In this document: positions 26,295-34,172 of the stretch, piece by piece
How the letters are laid out: the number at the start of each line of letters is the position of its first letter
Position numbering within the stretch: the first letter of the stretch is position 1
NCBI RefSeq assembly: GCF_003576455.2
Contig: NZ_CP032869.1
Coordinates: 3,844,001-3,908,000, forward strand
Reading direction: 5' to 3'
DNA length: 64,000 bases
Source: Mucilaginibacter celer
Lineage (GTDB): Bacteria; Bacteroidota; Bacteroidia; Sphingobacteriales; Sphingobacteriaceae
Program-made: the position numbers and the translations under genes
Notes under the pieces: generated by a model
The model's input: the letters and a program-made list of their open reading frames with translations, nothing else
Databases searched by the model: none
What the model was told of the DNA's origin: nothing

Positions 26295-28571
26295 ATGAAA
26301 AAAATTTACCTCCTCCAGCTTTTTCTGCTTTTAGCGATTTCAGCCTCTGCACAATCCAGTTCGCTTGAACACCTTCCGATACCCGTATTAAAGCAAAAAC
26401 TGGCCGAAAGTAAAAACGATACAAGTACCATACAGCTTCAAATAGCTTTGGGGAGGGTAATTATCCATCAATCGGGCAGTGGAAACGCACAGGCCGACTC
26501 GGCATTTAACTTATCTGTACAGGCAGAGAAGCTAAGCAGAAAAGTGGGGTATAATGATGGTATTATTGATGCGATGTTGCTATCGGCGCTCTGTTATAAT
26601 AAAAAGGGGAATAAGGCGAAAGGCTTTCAGGAAGCACAACAAACCCTCGCTTTTTCAAACCGGGTTAAAAACAACCGCGGAGTGGCAGAATCTTATATAG
26701 TTATGGGGCACCATTACGATGTTTATACCCATGACGGGCTCCAGACAAGGATGTTGTATAATAATAAAGCTATAACCATTTTTAGAAAGGAACATGCCAT
26801 GTTCAGGCTGGGATCTTTACTAAAAGATGAGGCCGAATTGCTTTTTCTGGCCGGGCAAAAAACCGATGCAGTTAAACTACTGTTTGAAGCGCTTAATATC
26901 GATAAGTCTATAGGCAACAAACAAATTCAAAGCGTGTATTGGTTAATTGGCCGCACTTCGCGGGATATGGGGGATTTTACGAATGCTTTAAAATATATTT
27001 TATTAGCTGTTAAAACTGCAAACGAAGTTAAGGATACCACTTTACTTGCCTGTAGTATTCATTATACCACTGCCGCAATATACAGCAACCTGCGGGATTA
27101 TGATCGGGCCATTCCTAACGCGTTGCTGGCATTAAAAATTGCCAGGCGATATAACAGTCCTGAATACATTGGTACGGTTACTTTGTTGCTGGCCTCAGTT
27201 TATACGCGGGCAAACCGGCTCGATCAGGCACTCGTGCTACTTGAAGAGTTAAAAAAATATTTTATAGGAGAACCGGAGGACCTAACTCTTATGGAAAGTA
27301 TTTTTAGTAATCTTATCTATGCCAAACAGTTTAAGAAGGCCAAACCATACGCAGAAAAAATACAATTGGCGTTAACAAAAATCTCTCCTGATGATTATAG
27401 CCAGTTCGAGTTGTCGTACAGTTCGCTTGCAAAATATTACCTGGGTATCAACCAACCTGAAGCAGCAAAAATTTATAATGATTTAGATACTAAAATAGTG
27501 TATGCAAGTAAATTACCCATTGCTATAATTAATGCCGAACGAACGCATTATCGTATTGATTCGATCAATGGAAATTTCAAATCGGCAATTGTACATTATT
27601 TGAATGCTCAACGGTTGAGAGATTCGGTAGATAACGTAACCAAAGCTTATCAAATTTCCCTGCTCAGTATCGAAAACGAAACCGAAAAAAAGAATAACGA
27701 TCTGAATAAATTAAAAAAACAAGCCGAAATAAAAGATACCAAATTAAAACAAACACAGCTTATTCAAAAAATTGCCATTACAGGGAGCGTTTTTCTGCTG
27801 ATAATAACGGCGCTCGTTTACAGCAGATACCGGCTGAAACAACGCAGCAATATTTTGCTAACCAAACAAAAATCAGAAATAGACCGTCAGAATGTTTCTC
27901 TTCAACAACTTGTTGGCGAAAAAGATGGGTTGTTGTACGAAAAAGACCTGCTTTTGAAAGAAGTAAATCACCGGGTTAAAAACAACCTTCAAATAGTGAT
28001 GAGCCTGCTCGAATCGCAATCGGGCTATATGCAAAACAAAAAAGCACAGGAAGCCATCCTGGAAAGCCAGAGCCGGGTTCAGGCTATAGCACTTATTCAC
28101 GATACCTTGTACCATACAGACCAGATTGCGGAAATAGCGCTTGGACCTTATATAGCCGACCTGTTAGATTCGCTCAACAACTCCATTAACATCGGGCGGG
28201 ACAAAATTTTGATCAGGTATGAAGTTGACGACATGATGCTTGATGTTTCGCAGGCGATACCTGTTGGGCTTATATTAAATGAATCGGTAACTAACGCCCT
28301 AAAATACGCGTTCCCGGCAGGCGACCAAGGTGAGATCACTGTGCTGGTTAAACAATCAGACGGAGAGATGGAAATGCTGATAAGCGATAATGGCGTAGGG
28401 CTGCCGGCTGATTTTGATCTTTTTAAAACAGACTCGCTGGGATTAACCCTCATAAAGGGGCTTACGAGCCAACTGAGAGGGGCGTTTGATATTACCTACC
28501 ATGCAGGAGTAACTATTTCGATTAAATTCCCGGTGATATCGACAATTATAGCGAGCCAGAAAAGCGTTTAA
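26295..28571 (+). CDS. TPR-containing HisKA_2 sensor histidine kinase
   Basis: A 758-residue membrane kinase. A signal peptide (MKKIYLLQLFLLLAISASA) is followed by a periplasmic TPR-like helical region (about 30-420), a coiled segment, and one membrane helix near 490-510. The kinase core is of the HisKA_2 type with the phospho-acceptor at His559 in LKEVNHRVKNNLQIVMSLL. A HATPase domain follows, with NESVTNALKYAFP (N box) and ISDNGVGLP (G1). The start is ATG 26295; the frame opens at a TTG 18 bases earlier that would bury the signal peptide. No response regulator is adjacent, so it is an orphan whose partner lies elsewhere. Confidence 0.9.
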   Translation: MKKIYLLQLFLLLAISASAQSSSLEHLPIPVLKQKLAESKNDTSTIQLQIALGRVIIHQSGSGNAQADSAFNLSVQAEKLSRKVGYNDGIIDAMLLSALCYNKKGNKAKGFQEAQQTLAFSNRVKNNRGVAESYIVMGHHYDVYTHDGLQTRMLYNNKAITIFRKEHAMFRLGSLLKDEAELLFLAGQKTDAVKLLFEALNIDKSIGNKQIQSVYWLIGRTSRDMGDFTNALKYILLAVKTANEVKDTTLLACSIHYTTAAIYSNLRDYDRAIPNALLALKIARRYNSPEYIGTVTLLLASVYTRANRLDQALVLLEELKKYFIGEPEDLTLMESIFSNLIYAKQFKKAKPYAEKIQLALTKISPDDYSQFELSYSSLAKYYLGINQPEAAKIYNDLDTKIVYASKLPIAIINAERTHYRIDSINGNFKSAIVHYLNAQRLRDSVDNVTKAYQISLLSIENETEKKNNDLNKLKKQAEIKDTKLKQTQLIQKIAITGSVFLLIITALVYSRYRLKQRSNILLTKQKSEIDRQNVSLQQLVGEKDGLLYEKDLLLKEVNHRVKNNLQIVMSLLESQSGYMQNKKAQEAILESQSRVQAIALIHDTLYHTDQIAEIALGPYIADLLDSLNNSINIGRDKILIRYEVDDMMLDVSQAIPVGLILNESVTNALKYAFPAGDQGEITVLVKQSDGEMEMLISDNGVGLPADFDLFKTDSLGLTLIKGLTSQLRGAFDITYHAGVTISIKFPVISTIIASQKSV

Positions 28572-28605
28572 TAGTATTTTTTGCAGATAATTGAATAATT
28601 ATCTA

Positions 28606-28639
28606 ACAGAAAACGCCCCTTAGTTTCCTAAGAGGCGTT
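28606..28639 (-). terminator. Terminator after tRNA-His
   Basis: On the minus strand an 11-base-pair stem (arms 28629-28639 and 28612-28622, loop GGAAAC) is followed by TTCT, a weak T tract. It lies 4 bases past the tRNA 3' end and should end its transcript. Confidence 0.6.
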
Positions 28640-28643
28640 AGCG

Positions 28644-28718
28644 GGTAAGTAATGGGGCTCGAACCCACGACCCCCAGAACCACAATCTGGTGCTCTAACC
28701 AACTGAGCTATACCTACC
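28644..28718 (-). tRNA. tRNA-His (anticodon GTG)
   Basis: A 75-base cloverleaf on the minus strand. The acceptor stem pairs GGTAGGTA with TACTTACC. The D arm has AGCTCAGTTGGTTAGAGC, the anticodon stem-loop is CCAGATTGTGGTTCTGG with anticodon GTG, and the T arm is GTGGGTTCGAGCCCC. The 8-base-pair acceptor with an encoded extra 5' G opposite C73 is the identity feature of histidine tRNA. CCA is not encoded. Confidence 0.96.
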
Positions 28719-28840
28719 GTTTTTCTTGCGAGTGTGCAAAAATAGAAATCTCCCGGGTATTTGCAAACTCTTTTTTAAAATTACATTAAGCTTACCCGTT
28801 TTATTTAGAACGATTATACTTAATAGGTACTTTTGTATCT

Positions 28841-30934
28841 ATGGCTGAGCAACTGATTGAACTGAATGTAACCGGCATGCACTGTAATAACTGTGCCATG
28901 TCTGTCCATAAATTCCTCGAAAAAAAGGGCTTACATAATATCCTGGTTGATTTTGCCGGCGAAGAGGTAAAGTTCTCTACCGACAACGATGCCCAGCTTC
29001 CCGAAGTAATAAAAGGTATAGAAAATTTAGGTTTTAAAGTTGTTGAAGATCTTTCGGCACATATCACACCGTTTTATGAGCGGGTGGAGAATAAATTTAT
29101 TTTCTGCGCCATATTTACTGCCCCGCTTTTATTGCATATGATACTGCCATGGCATTTTCTGCATCAGCCCATTGTTCAATTGTTATTGTGCCTGCCTGTT
29201 TTTATAGTGGGTTGCCTGCATTTTGGTAAAAGCGCTATCAGTTCGATAAAAGGAGGCATCCCCAATATGGATGTGTTAATTTTTGTAGGCTCAACCTCGG
29301 CTTTTGTTTACAGTTTGATAGGTACGGTTCAAAATCTCGGTCCTCAATACCAGTTTTACGAAACCTGTGCCACTATCATTACCCTGGTACTGCTGGGTAA
29401 TGTGTTCGAAAAACGTTCGGTTAATCAAACTACCTCGGCTGTTAAGGATCTTGTTAAATTTCAACAGGTGAGCGCCAATCGTATGGTTAACGGCAGCATT
29501 GAGGTAATTGATGCCCGCGAAGTTCGTCCGGGTGATACACTGCTGGTAAACCAGGGAGATAAGATCCCGGTTGATGGCGAGATCCTTTCGGGTCAGGGCT
29601 CGGTAGATGAAGCCATGCTTACCGGTGAAAGCCTCCCGGTTGAAAAACAAAAATATGACAAGGTTATCGGCGGCACTATATTGCTTAACGGCAATTTTCA
29701 TATGCTGGCAACCCGTGTTGGTTCGAACACTATTCTTGCCCAGATCATTGATCTGATGAAAAAAGCCCAGGCAGCTAAGCCCCCCGTGCAAAAACTGGGC
29801 GATAAGGTGGCTGCAGTGTTTGTTCCGGCTGTAATTATGATAGCGCTCATTACCTTCGCGCTTACTTATTTTGTTGGCCAGGCCGGTTTTCAGCATGCCA
29901 TGATGAATGCCATTGCGGTACTGGTTATTTCCTGCCCCTGCGCTATGGGGCTTGCCACGCCAACCGCCGTTATGGTAGGTTTAGGCAGGGCGGCAAAAAA
30001 CGGCATCCTGGTAAAGGGGGGCGATACTATTGAAGCGGTTACCAACACCAGATACGTAGTATTTGATAAAACGGGCACCCTTACTACCGGGAAATTCAGT
30101 GTTAAGGAAATCAGTATTGAGGATGGTGCGGATATTGAGCAGATACGAGGCATGATCACTGCCATTGAAGAACGATCAAATCACCCGATAGCCAAATCGC
30201 TGGTGAACGGATTGAAAGGTTTACCTCAGCAAAAACTCATTTTAAAATCGGTTAAAGAAGAAAAAGGCCTCGGCATGCGTGCCGAAGACGTACAGGGCAA
30301 CAACTACTTTTTAGGCACAGCCAAAACCAAGGGCGATCACTTTAACCTCGCCCTATATAAAAACCAGGCATTAGTAGCCCAAATTGCGGTAGACGACCAG
30401 GTAAAGCCCGAAGCAGCCAAACTCATAGCACAGCTTAAAAACATGGGCATAATCCCGGTGCTTTTAAGCGGCGATAAAAAAGACAGGTGTGTAAGTGTAG
30501 CCAATCAGTTAGGCATTACAGAAATTCACGGCGAAAGGCTTCCGGACGAAAAACTTGCCGTAATAGACGTTTACAAAAAGAAAGGCAAAACCATTATGAT
30601 TGGCGATGGCATTAACGATGCCCCTGCCCTAACCCATGCCGACGTGGGTATATCCATGAATGATGCCAGCCATGTAGCCATCCAATCGGCCAGTGTGGTA
30701 TTGCTGAATACCGATCTCAACTCGGTGGTAAAATTTCTGCAGATTAGTAAACATACGCTGCTTACCATCAAACAAAATCTTTTTTGGGCCTTTGCTTATA
30801 ATATAATCGCTATCCCGGTAGCTGCCATGGGCTTCCTTAACCCGATGGTTGGCGCGCTCACCATGGCATTTTCGGATGTTGTGGTGATTGGTAACTCGTT
30901 GAGGTTGAAAGTGAAGAAAGTTCATGGTTCATAG
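28841..30934 (+). CDS. copA: Copper-exporting P1B-type ATPase
   Basis: Heavy-metal pump that exports Cu(I) across the inner membrane using ATP. The 697-residue protein has one N-terminal HMA domain with GMHCNNC (Cys15 and Cys18), six to eight membrane helices, an actuator TGES loop (about residue 262), and the ion-binding CPC (Cys365-Pro-Cys367). The phosphorylation motif is DKTGT (Asp409), followed by an HP motif (SNHPIAKSL) and GDGINDAPAL. CPC with a CxxC HMA points to Cu(I)/Ag(I). It is monocistronic here, without an adjacent CopZ chaperone or regulator. Confidence 0.95.
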   Translation: MAEQLIELNVTGMHCNNCAMSVHKFLEKKGLHNILVDFAGEEVKFSTDNDAQLPEVIKGIENLGFKVVEDLSAHITPFYERVENKFIFCAIFTAPLLLHMILPWHFLHQPIVQLLLCLPVFIVGCLHFGKSAISSIKGGIPNMDVLIFVGSTSAFVYSLIGTVQNLGPQYQFYETCATIITLVLLGNVFEKRSVNQTTSAVKDLVKFQQVSANRMVNGSIEVIDAREVRPGDTLLVNQGDKIPVDGEILSGQGSVDEAMLTGESLPVEKQKYDKVIGGTILLNGNFHMLATRVGSNTILAQIIDLMKKAQAAKPPVQKLGDKVAAVFVPAVIMIALITFALTYFVGQAGFQHAMMNAIAVLVISCPCAMGLATPTAVMVGLGRAAKNGILVKGGDTIEAVTNTRYVVFDKTGTLTTGKFSVKEISIEDGADIEQIRGMITAIEERSNHPIAKSLVNGLKGLPQQKLILKSVKEEKGLGMRAEDVQGNNYFLGTAKTKGDHFNLALYKNQALVAQIAVDDQVKPEAAKLIAQLKNMGIIPVLLSGDKKDRCVSVANQLGITEIHGERLPDEKLAVIDVYKKKGKTIMIGDGINDAPALTHADVGISMNDASHVAIQSASVVLLNTDLNSVVKFLQISKHTLLTIKQNLFWAFAYNIIAIPVAAMGFLNPMVGALTMAFSDVVVIGNSLRLKVKKVHGS

Positions 30935-31111
30935 ATCATGGTTCATGGCAGCTTTTAGGTTTATTAGCTTCCATTGCTAACTCAAAGTTTCTTATTTTTG
31001 AAGCTGATTGTTAGTTGGTGACAGGTCATGATCTATGAACCATTAACCATCAACTAATTTGTTAATCGGGTTCTGGCTATGATCCATGAACCATCAACCA
31101 CGAGCTAATTT
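30924..31111. repeat. Short ATGAACCAT-type repeats between copA and rnhA
   Basis: Two 30-base direct repeats (31031-31060 and 31082-31111, sharing ATGAACCAT and CTAATTT) follow an inverted, doubled version of the same word (30924-30946, ATGGTTCAT). They fill the gap between copA and the rnhA start. This resembles simple intergenic repeats of Bacteroidota; no function seen. Confidence 0.55.
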
Positions 31112-31113
31112 AA

Positions 31114-31581
31114 ATGATCGAGATTTTTACAGACGGGGCTTCGAGCGGTAACCCGGGACCGGGTGGATATGGTGTTATTTTACGTTCGGGACAGCATTAT
31201 AAAGAGCTATCCGAGGGTTTCCGCAAAACCACCAACAACCGCATGGAGTTATTGGCTGTAATAAAAGGCCTCGAAGCACTCAAAACTCCCGGCCAGGATG
31301 TGATCATTTTTTCCGATTCGAAGTACGTTATCGATTCTATCGAAAAACGCTGGCTAAACGGCTGGGTAGCCAAAGGCTTTGCCGGTAAAAAAAACAAAGA
31401 CCTGTGGATGCGTTACCTCGCCATCAGTAAACTCCATAAAATTAAATTCACCTGGGTACGCGGCCATAACGGACACCCTGAAAACGAGCGTTGCGATCAG
31501 CTGGCTGTGGCCGCAGGTAAGCGTGCGCCTTTGTTAATAGACACGGTTTTTGAAGCTGAACATGCAAAGGCCGGGGTGTAA
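31114..31581 (+). CDS. rnhA: Ribonuclease HI
   Basis: Cuts the RNA strand of RNA-DNA hybrids, removing primers and R-loops. At 155 residues it is standard length. The catalytic acidic residues are visible: Asp7 (FTDGASSGNPGPGGYG), Glu45 (NNRMELLAVIKGL), Asp68 (FSDSKYVIDS) and Asp128 (NERCDQLA), with His118 in VRGHNGHPEN. The handle-loop segment EKRWLNGWVAKGF is present. It is convergent with the phosphoesterase operon on the minus strand, 31 bases away. Confidence 0.97.
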   Translation: MIEIFTDGASSGNPGPGGYGVILRSGQHYKELSEGFRKTTNNRMELLAVIKGLEALKTPGQDVIIFSDSKYVIDSIEKRWLNGWVAKGFAGKKNKDLWMRYLAISKLHKIKFTWVRGHNGHPENERCDQLAVAAGKRAPLLIDTVFEAEHAKAGV

Positions 31582-31612
31582 ATCTACCCTACCACTCCCC
31601 TAATCAACCCAA

Positions 31613-32107
31613 TCAACCATTCACCAACTCAATAACCTGCAAATCCTGAATTTTATCCCCGTCGATATTAAACCGCATTAGTGTTTGCACTTTGTGCCAG
31701 CCTTGCTTACCGGCCGCGCCGGGATTGAGGTGCAGGCAGCCAATAGTTTTATCAAACATCACTTTTAAAATATGCGAATGCCCGGTAATGAATAATTTAG
31801 GCGGATTTAGATAGATCTCTTTTTTAACCGCAGGTGCATACTTACCGGGATAACCGCCAATATGCGTCATCCAAACGTCTACCTCTTCGCATTTAAAACG
31901 CAGATGCTCGGGGTAAACCGCACGTACATCTTTATCATCAATATTGCCGTACACGCCTTTTAAAGGTTTAAAAGCAGCAAGCTGATCCGCCAGTTGGAGG
32001 GTGCCGAAATCGCCGGCATGCCAAATCTCGTCGCAGTTTTCAAAGTGTTTAAAAACGGAGTCGTCGAGGTAGCTGTGGGTATCGGAGATGAGGCCTATTT
32101 TAACCAT
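31613..32107 (-). CDS. YfcE/MJ0936-family metallophosphoesterase
   Basis: A 164-residue calcineurin-like phosphodiesterase with all five metal-binding motifs: SDTHS (Asp9, His11), HAGDFG, YGNIDD, THIGGYPG and GHSHILK. Members hydrolyse model phosphodiesters such as bis-pNPP; the cellular substrate is not known. Last gene of a three-gene minus-strand operon; its start overlaps the upstream membrane-protein gene by 13 bases. Confidence 0.92.
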   Translation of the reverse strand: MVKIGLISDTHSYLDDSVFKHFENCDEIWHAGDFGTLQLADQLAAFKPLKGVYGNIDDKDVRAVYPEHLRFKCEEVDVWMTHIGGYPGKYAPAVKKEIYLNPPKLFITGHSHILKVMFDKTIGCLHLNPGAAGKQGWHKVQTLMRFNIDGDKIQDLQVIELVNG

Positions 32108-32403
32108 GTATTCGCTATAAAAGTTCCAACCGAACTAACAATAACCGATAGGATATAAACACCCACTATGGTTCCGCACATGATGCTGTTTTCACGATAT
32201 TTTTGCTTTACGTTCAATACTATCGCAGCTACCAAACATATCAAATAAACTACTACAGGCAATAAATTTTGAAAAGCAACGTGTTTAGCAAATTGCTCGT
32301 CGGATGTTATGTTAATCCTCATGTAAACCTGAAATGCGAAGAAAATACATCCCAATATCGGGATAAATAATAAGGCTGTTAAAACTGCCGATGTGGTTTT
32401 CAT
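32095..32403 (-). CDS. Small three-helix membrane protein
   Basis: A 102-residue protein with three hydrophobic helices (about 5-27, 47-65 and 76-98) and short polar loops. No family recognised. It overlaps the phosphoesterase start by 13 bases and begins 1 base past the TrmN6 stop, so it is translated as part of that operon. Function unknown. Confidence 0.75.
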   Translation of the reverse strand: MKTTSAVLTALLFIPILGCIFFAFQVYMRINITSDEQFAKHVAFQNLLPVVVYLICLVAAIVLNVKQKYRENSIMCGTIVGVYILSVIVSSVGTFIANTWLK

Positions 32404-32404
32404 A

Positions 32405-33112
32405 TTAAAAAGCTAAAAAATAAGGTTTAAGTAATTGCCTGTATGCTGCCGAGTAAATATTTACATCTTCATAAATATTGAATTGATCAATTTGTACAGA
32501 CGCTTCGGCATTCCGGCCAAACACTACAATTTCGCGATGGGGATTATCTTTTTGAAACGAGTGCACATTTATAATTTTTTGTAAATGGAGGCCATGTTGT
32601 TTCGCTATTCCTTTAATCAATTCAGATGTATCTACCGGTAAAATTAACCAGCAAAGTCCATGTTCGGTAAGCCTGTTTACAATTGAGGCTATCAATTTTT
32701 CAAAAAAGCCTTCGGCAGCATGTTTGGCAAGGTTTATTTTTATAGTTGGTGATTGCAGCGAATTGATATAAAACGGTGGATTTGAAACTATCAGATCATA
32801 TTTTATTTGCGGATGCTGATCAAAAAAATGCTCGAAACTGCCGGGATAAAGTGTAAGTCTGCTTTGAAAGGGCGAATTTTGGAAGTTAGCATTTGCTGTG
32901 CTGGCCGCCTGTTCGTCAATTTCAACAGCATCAATATTGGTACTGGTGAAGCGTTGGGCAAGCATCATCGCTATCACGCCCGTACCGGTGCCTATATCAA
33001 GTATATTTTGCGGATTATTTGCTGTAACCATTGCGCCGAGCAATACGCCATCGGTATTGATTTTCATGGCACAGCCGGTTTGATCTACATTGAATTGTTT
33101 GAAACGGAACAT
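32405..33112 (-). CDS. trmN6: tRNA1(Val) (adenine37-N6)-methyltransferase
   Basis: SAM-dependent enzyme that makes m6A37 in tRNA1-Val, a homologue of E. coli YfiC. The 235-residue protein starts with MFRFKQFNVDQTGCAMKINT, a family signature, followed by the SAM motif DIGTGTGVIA (about 39-48) and the catalytic NPPFY (about 110) typical of base N6-methyltransferases. It is the first gene of the operon with the small membrane protein and YfcE-like phosphoesterase. Confidence 0.92.
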   Translation of the reverse strand: MFRFKQFNVDQTGCAMKINTDGVLLGAMVTANNPQNILDIGTGTGVIAMMLAQRFTSTNIDAVEIDEQAASTANANFQNSPFQSRLTLYPGSFEHFFDQHPQIKYDLIVSNPPFYINSLQSPTIKINLAKHAAEGFFEKLIASIVNRLTEHGLCWLILPVDTSELIKGIAKQHGLHLQKIINVHSFQKDNPHREIVVFGRNAEASVQIDQFNIYEDVNIYSAAYRQLLKPYFLAF

Positions 33113-33186
33113 TCTCTTTGGGTAATATTTCGACCTAAAGCCATGTTCGCTAATCGTTCTGTACGATATTTTATGCTAACACACCA

Positions 33187-33695
33187 GCATTGGCCGCTCA
33201 TTTGCCGCGGAGGCTGTTACTTTTGTCTTGACACAAAAGTAACCAAAAAGTCAAGACAGAAAAAAGCTTCAGCCCGCGAGGCCATACGCCCGGCCCGCTT
33301 TTCTGTCGGGCCACCGCTCGGTTGGTAGGACTAATAGTGTTATATGTCTTTTTAAAGAATTCCTTTTCTTCTCGTACGGCTGTCGATGTTTCGAATTATC
33401 GTGGTTACCCTCGCCGTCAGCAGGAAAGCTTCGGGCGAAAGCGGGCAGAACGTGGTGGCCTTGAGCGCAGGAGGGGGCATAGCTACTTTTTGCAGAAGCG
33501 AGGGGAATAGAGCGTCCGTTGGCTAACGGAGGGCAAATTTAGCAGCCCGTGGTTCTGCCCGGTTTGCAGGGCAAAGGCAAGCGAGGGAAAGCGCGGGAGC
33601 CAGCGGGCAAAGAAGCCTTCCTGGTGACTTAACTTTTGGTTCTTTTTGTCAAGAAAAAGAACAAAGCCTCCCCGCGGCGATTGAGCGGGCCAATG
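33187..33695. repeat. About 509-base repeat element with imperfect inverted ends
   Basis: It fills most of the 668-base gene-free gap 33113-33780. The left end (33187-33256: CATTGGCC, GCCGCGG, AGGCT, TTGACACAAAAGTAACC) matches the reverse complement of the right end (about 33630-33695) over some 60 bases with mismatches. The interior is GC-richer, full of GGGC/CCCG words and without a convincing gene; small frames inside (33322-33510) read as arginine-rich noise. It resembles large non-coding repeats of Sphingobacteriaceae. No transposase is present, so it would be non-autonomous if mobile. Confidence 0.6.
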
Positions 33696-33780
33696 TTTGT
33701 TAGATAGAATAAAGCTTTTCAGAAACGGTTAACCGCGTGAATAGAAAACCTTGCTTCTTTATTCTTGACGTCTTGATATC

Positions 33781-34170
33781 TTACCTCTCGTACAATTCCA
33801 ACGGCAACCCATCCGGATCTGCAAAAAAAGTAAAACGTTTGCCCGTAAACTCATCCACCCGAATAGGTTCAACCTCGACACCAAAAGATACAATATGTGT
33901 TACGGCCTCATCCAACTCATCAACCTCAAAAGCTAAATGGCGCAAACCAGTTGATTCAGGTCGCGATGGACGCGGCGGCGGTTCGGGAAAAGAAAAAAGC
34001 TCGATCTGGTAGAGGTTGCCCACTTCCAGATCAAGCTTGTATGATTGTCGTTGTTCGCGATATACTTCGCGAACTATTTTTAAACCTAATACCTCAACAT
34101 AAAACTGTTTGGATTTTTGGTAATCCGAACAGATGATAGCTATATGATGTACCCGGTTAAGTTTCAGCAT
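33781..34170 (-). CDS. gloA2: VOC-family protein, YaeR/GloA2-like
   Basis: A 129-residue glyoxalase-fold metalloprotein closely resembling E. coli YaeR: VHHIAIICSDY near the start, EVYREQRQSYKLDL, IELFSFPEPPPRPSRPE, GLRHLAFEVD and FFADPDGLPLELYE at the C-terminus. The metal ligands expected of the VOC fold (His9, Glu56, His78, Glu126 approximately) are present. The substrate of this branch is unsettled. It begins 2 bases after the purL stop and is probably cotranscribed with it. Confidence 0.88.
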   Translation of the reverse strand: MLKLNRVHHIAIICSDYQKSKQFYVEVLGLKIVREVYREQRQSYKLDLEVGNLYQIELFSFPEPPPRPSRPESTGLRHLAFEVDELDEAVTHIVSFGVEVEPIRVDEFTGKRFTFFADPDGLPLELYER

Positions 34171-34172
34171 TA

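Noticed and set aside
29291..29896. 201-residue frame antisense to copA
   Set aside because: It lies wholly within the conserved ATPase core on the other strand, has no family features and is a shadow of codon bias.
33322..33510. 62-residue frame inside the large repeat element
   Set aside because: Arginine-rich low-complexity translation of a non-coding repeat; no start signal or family.
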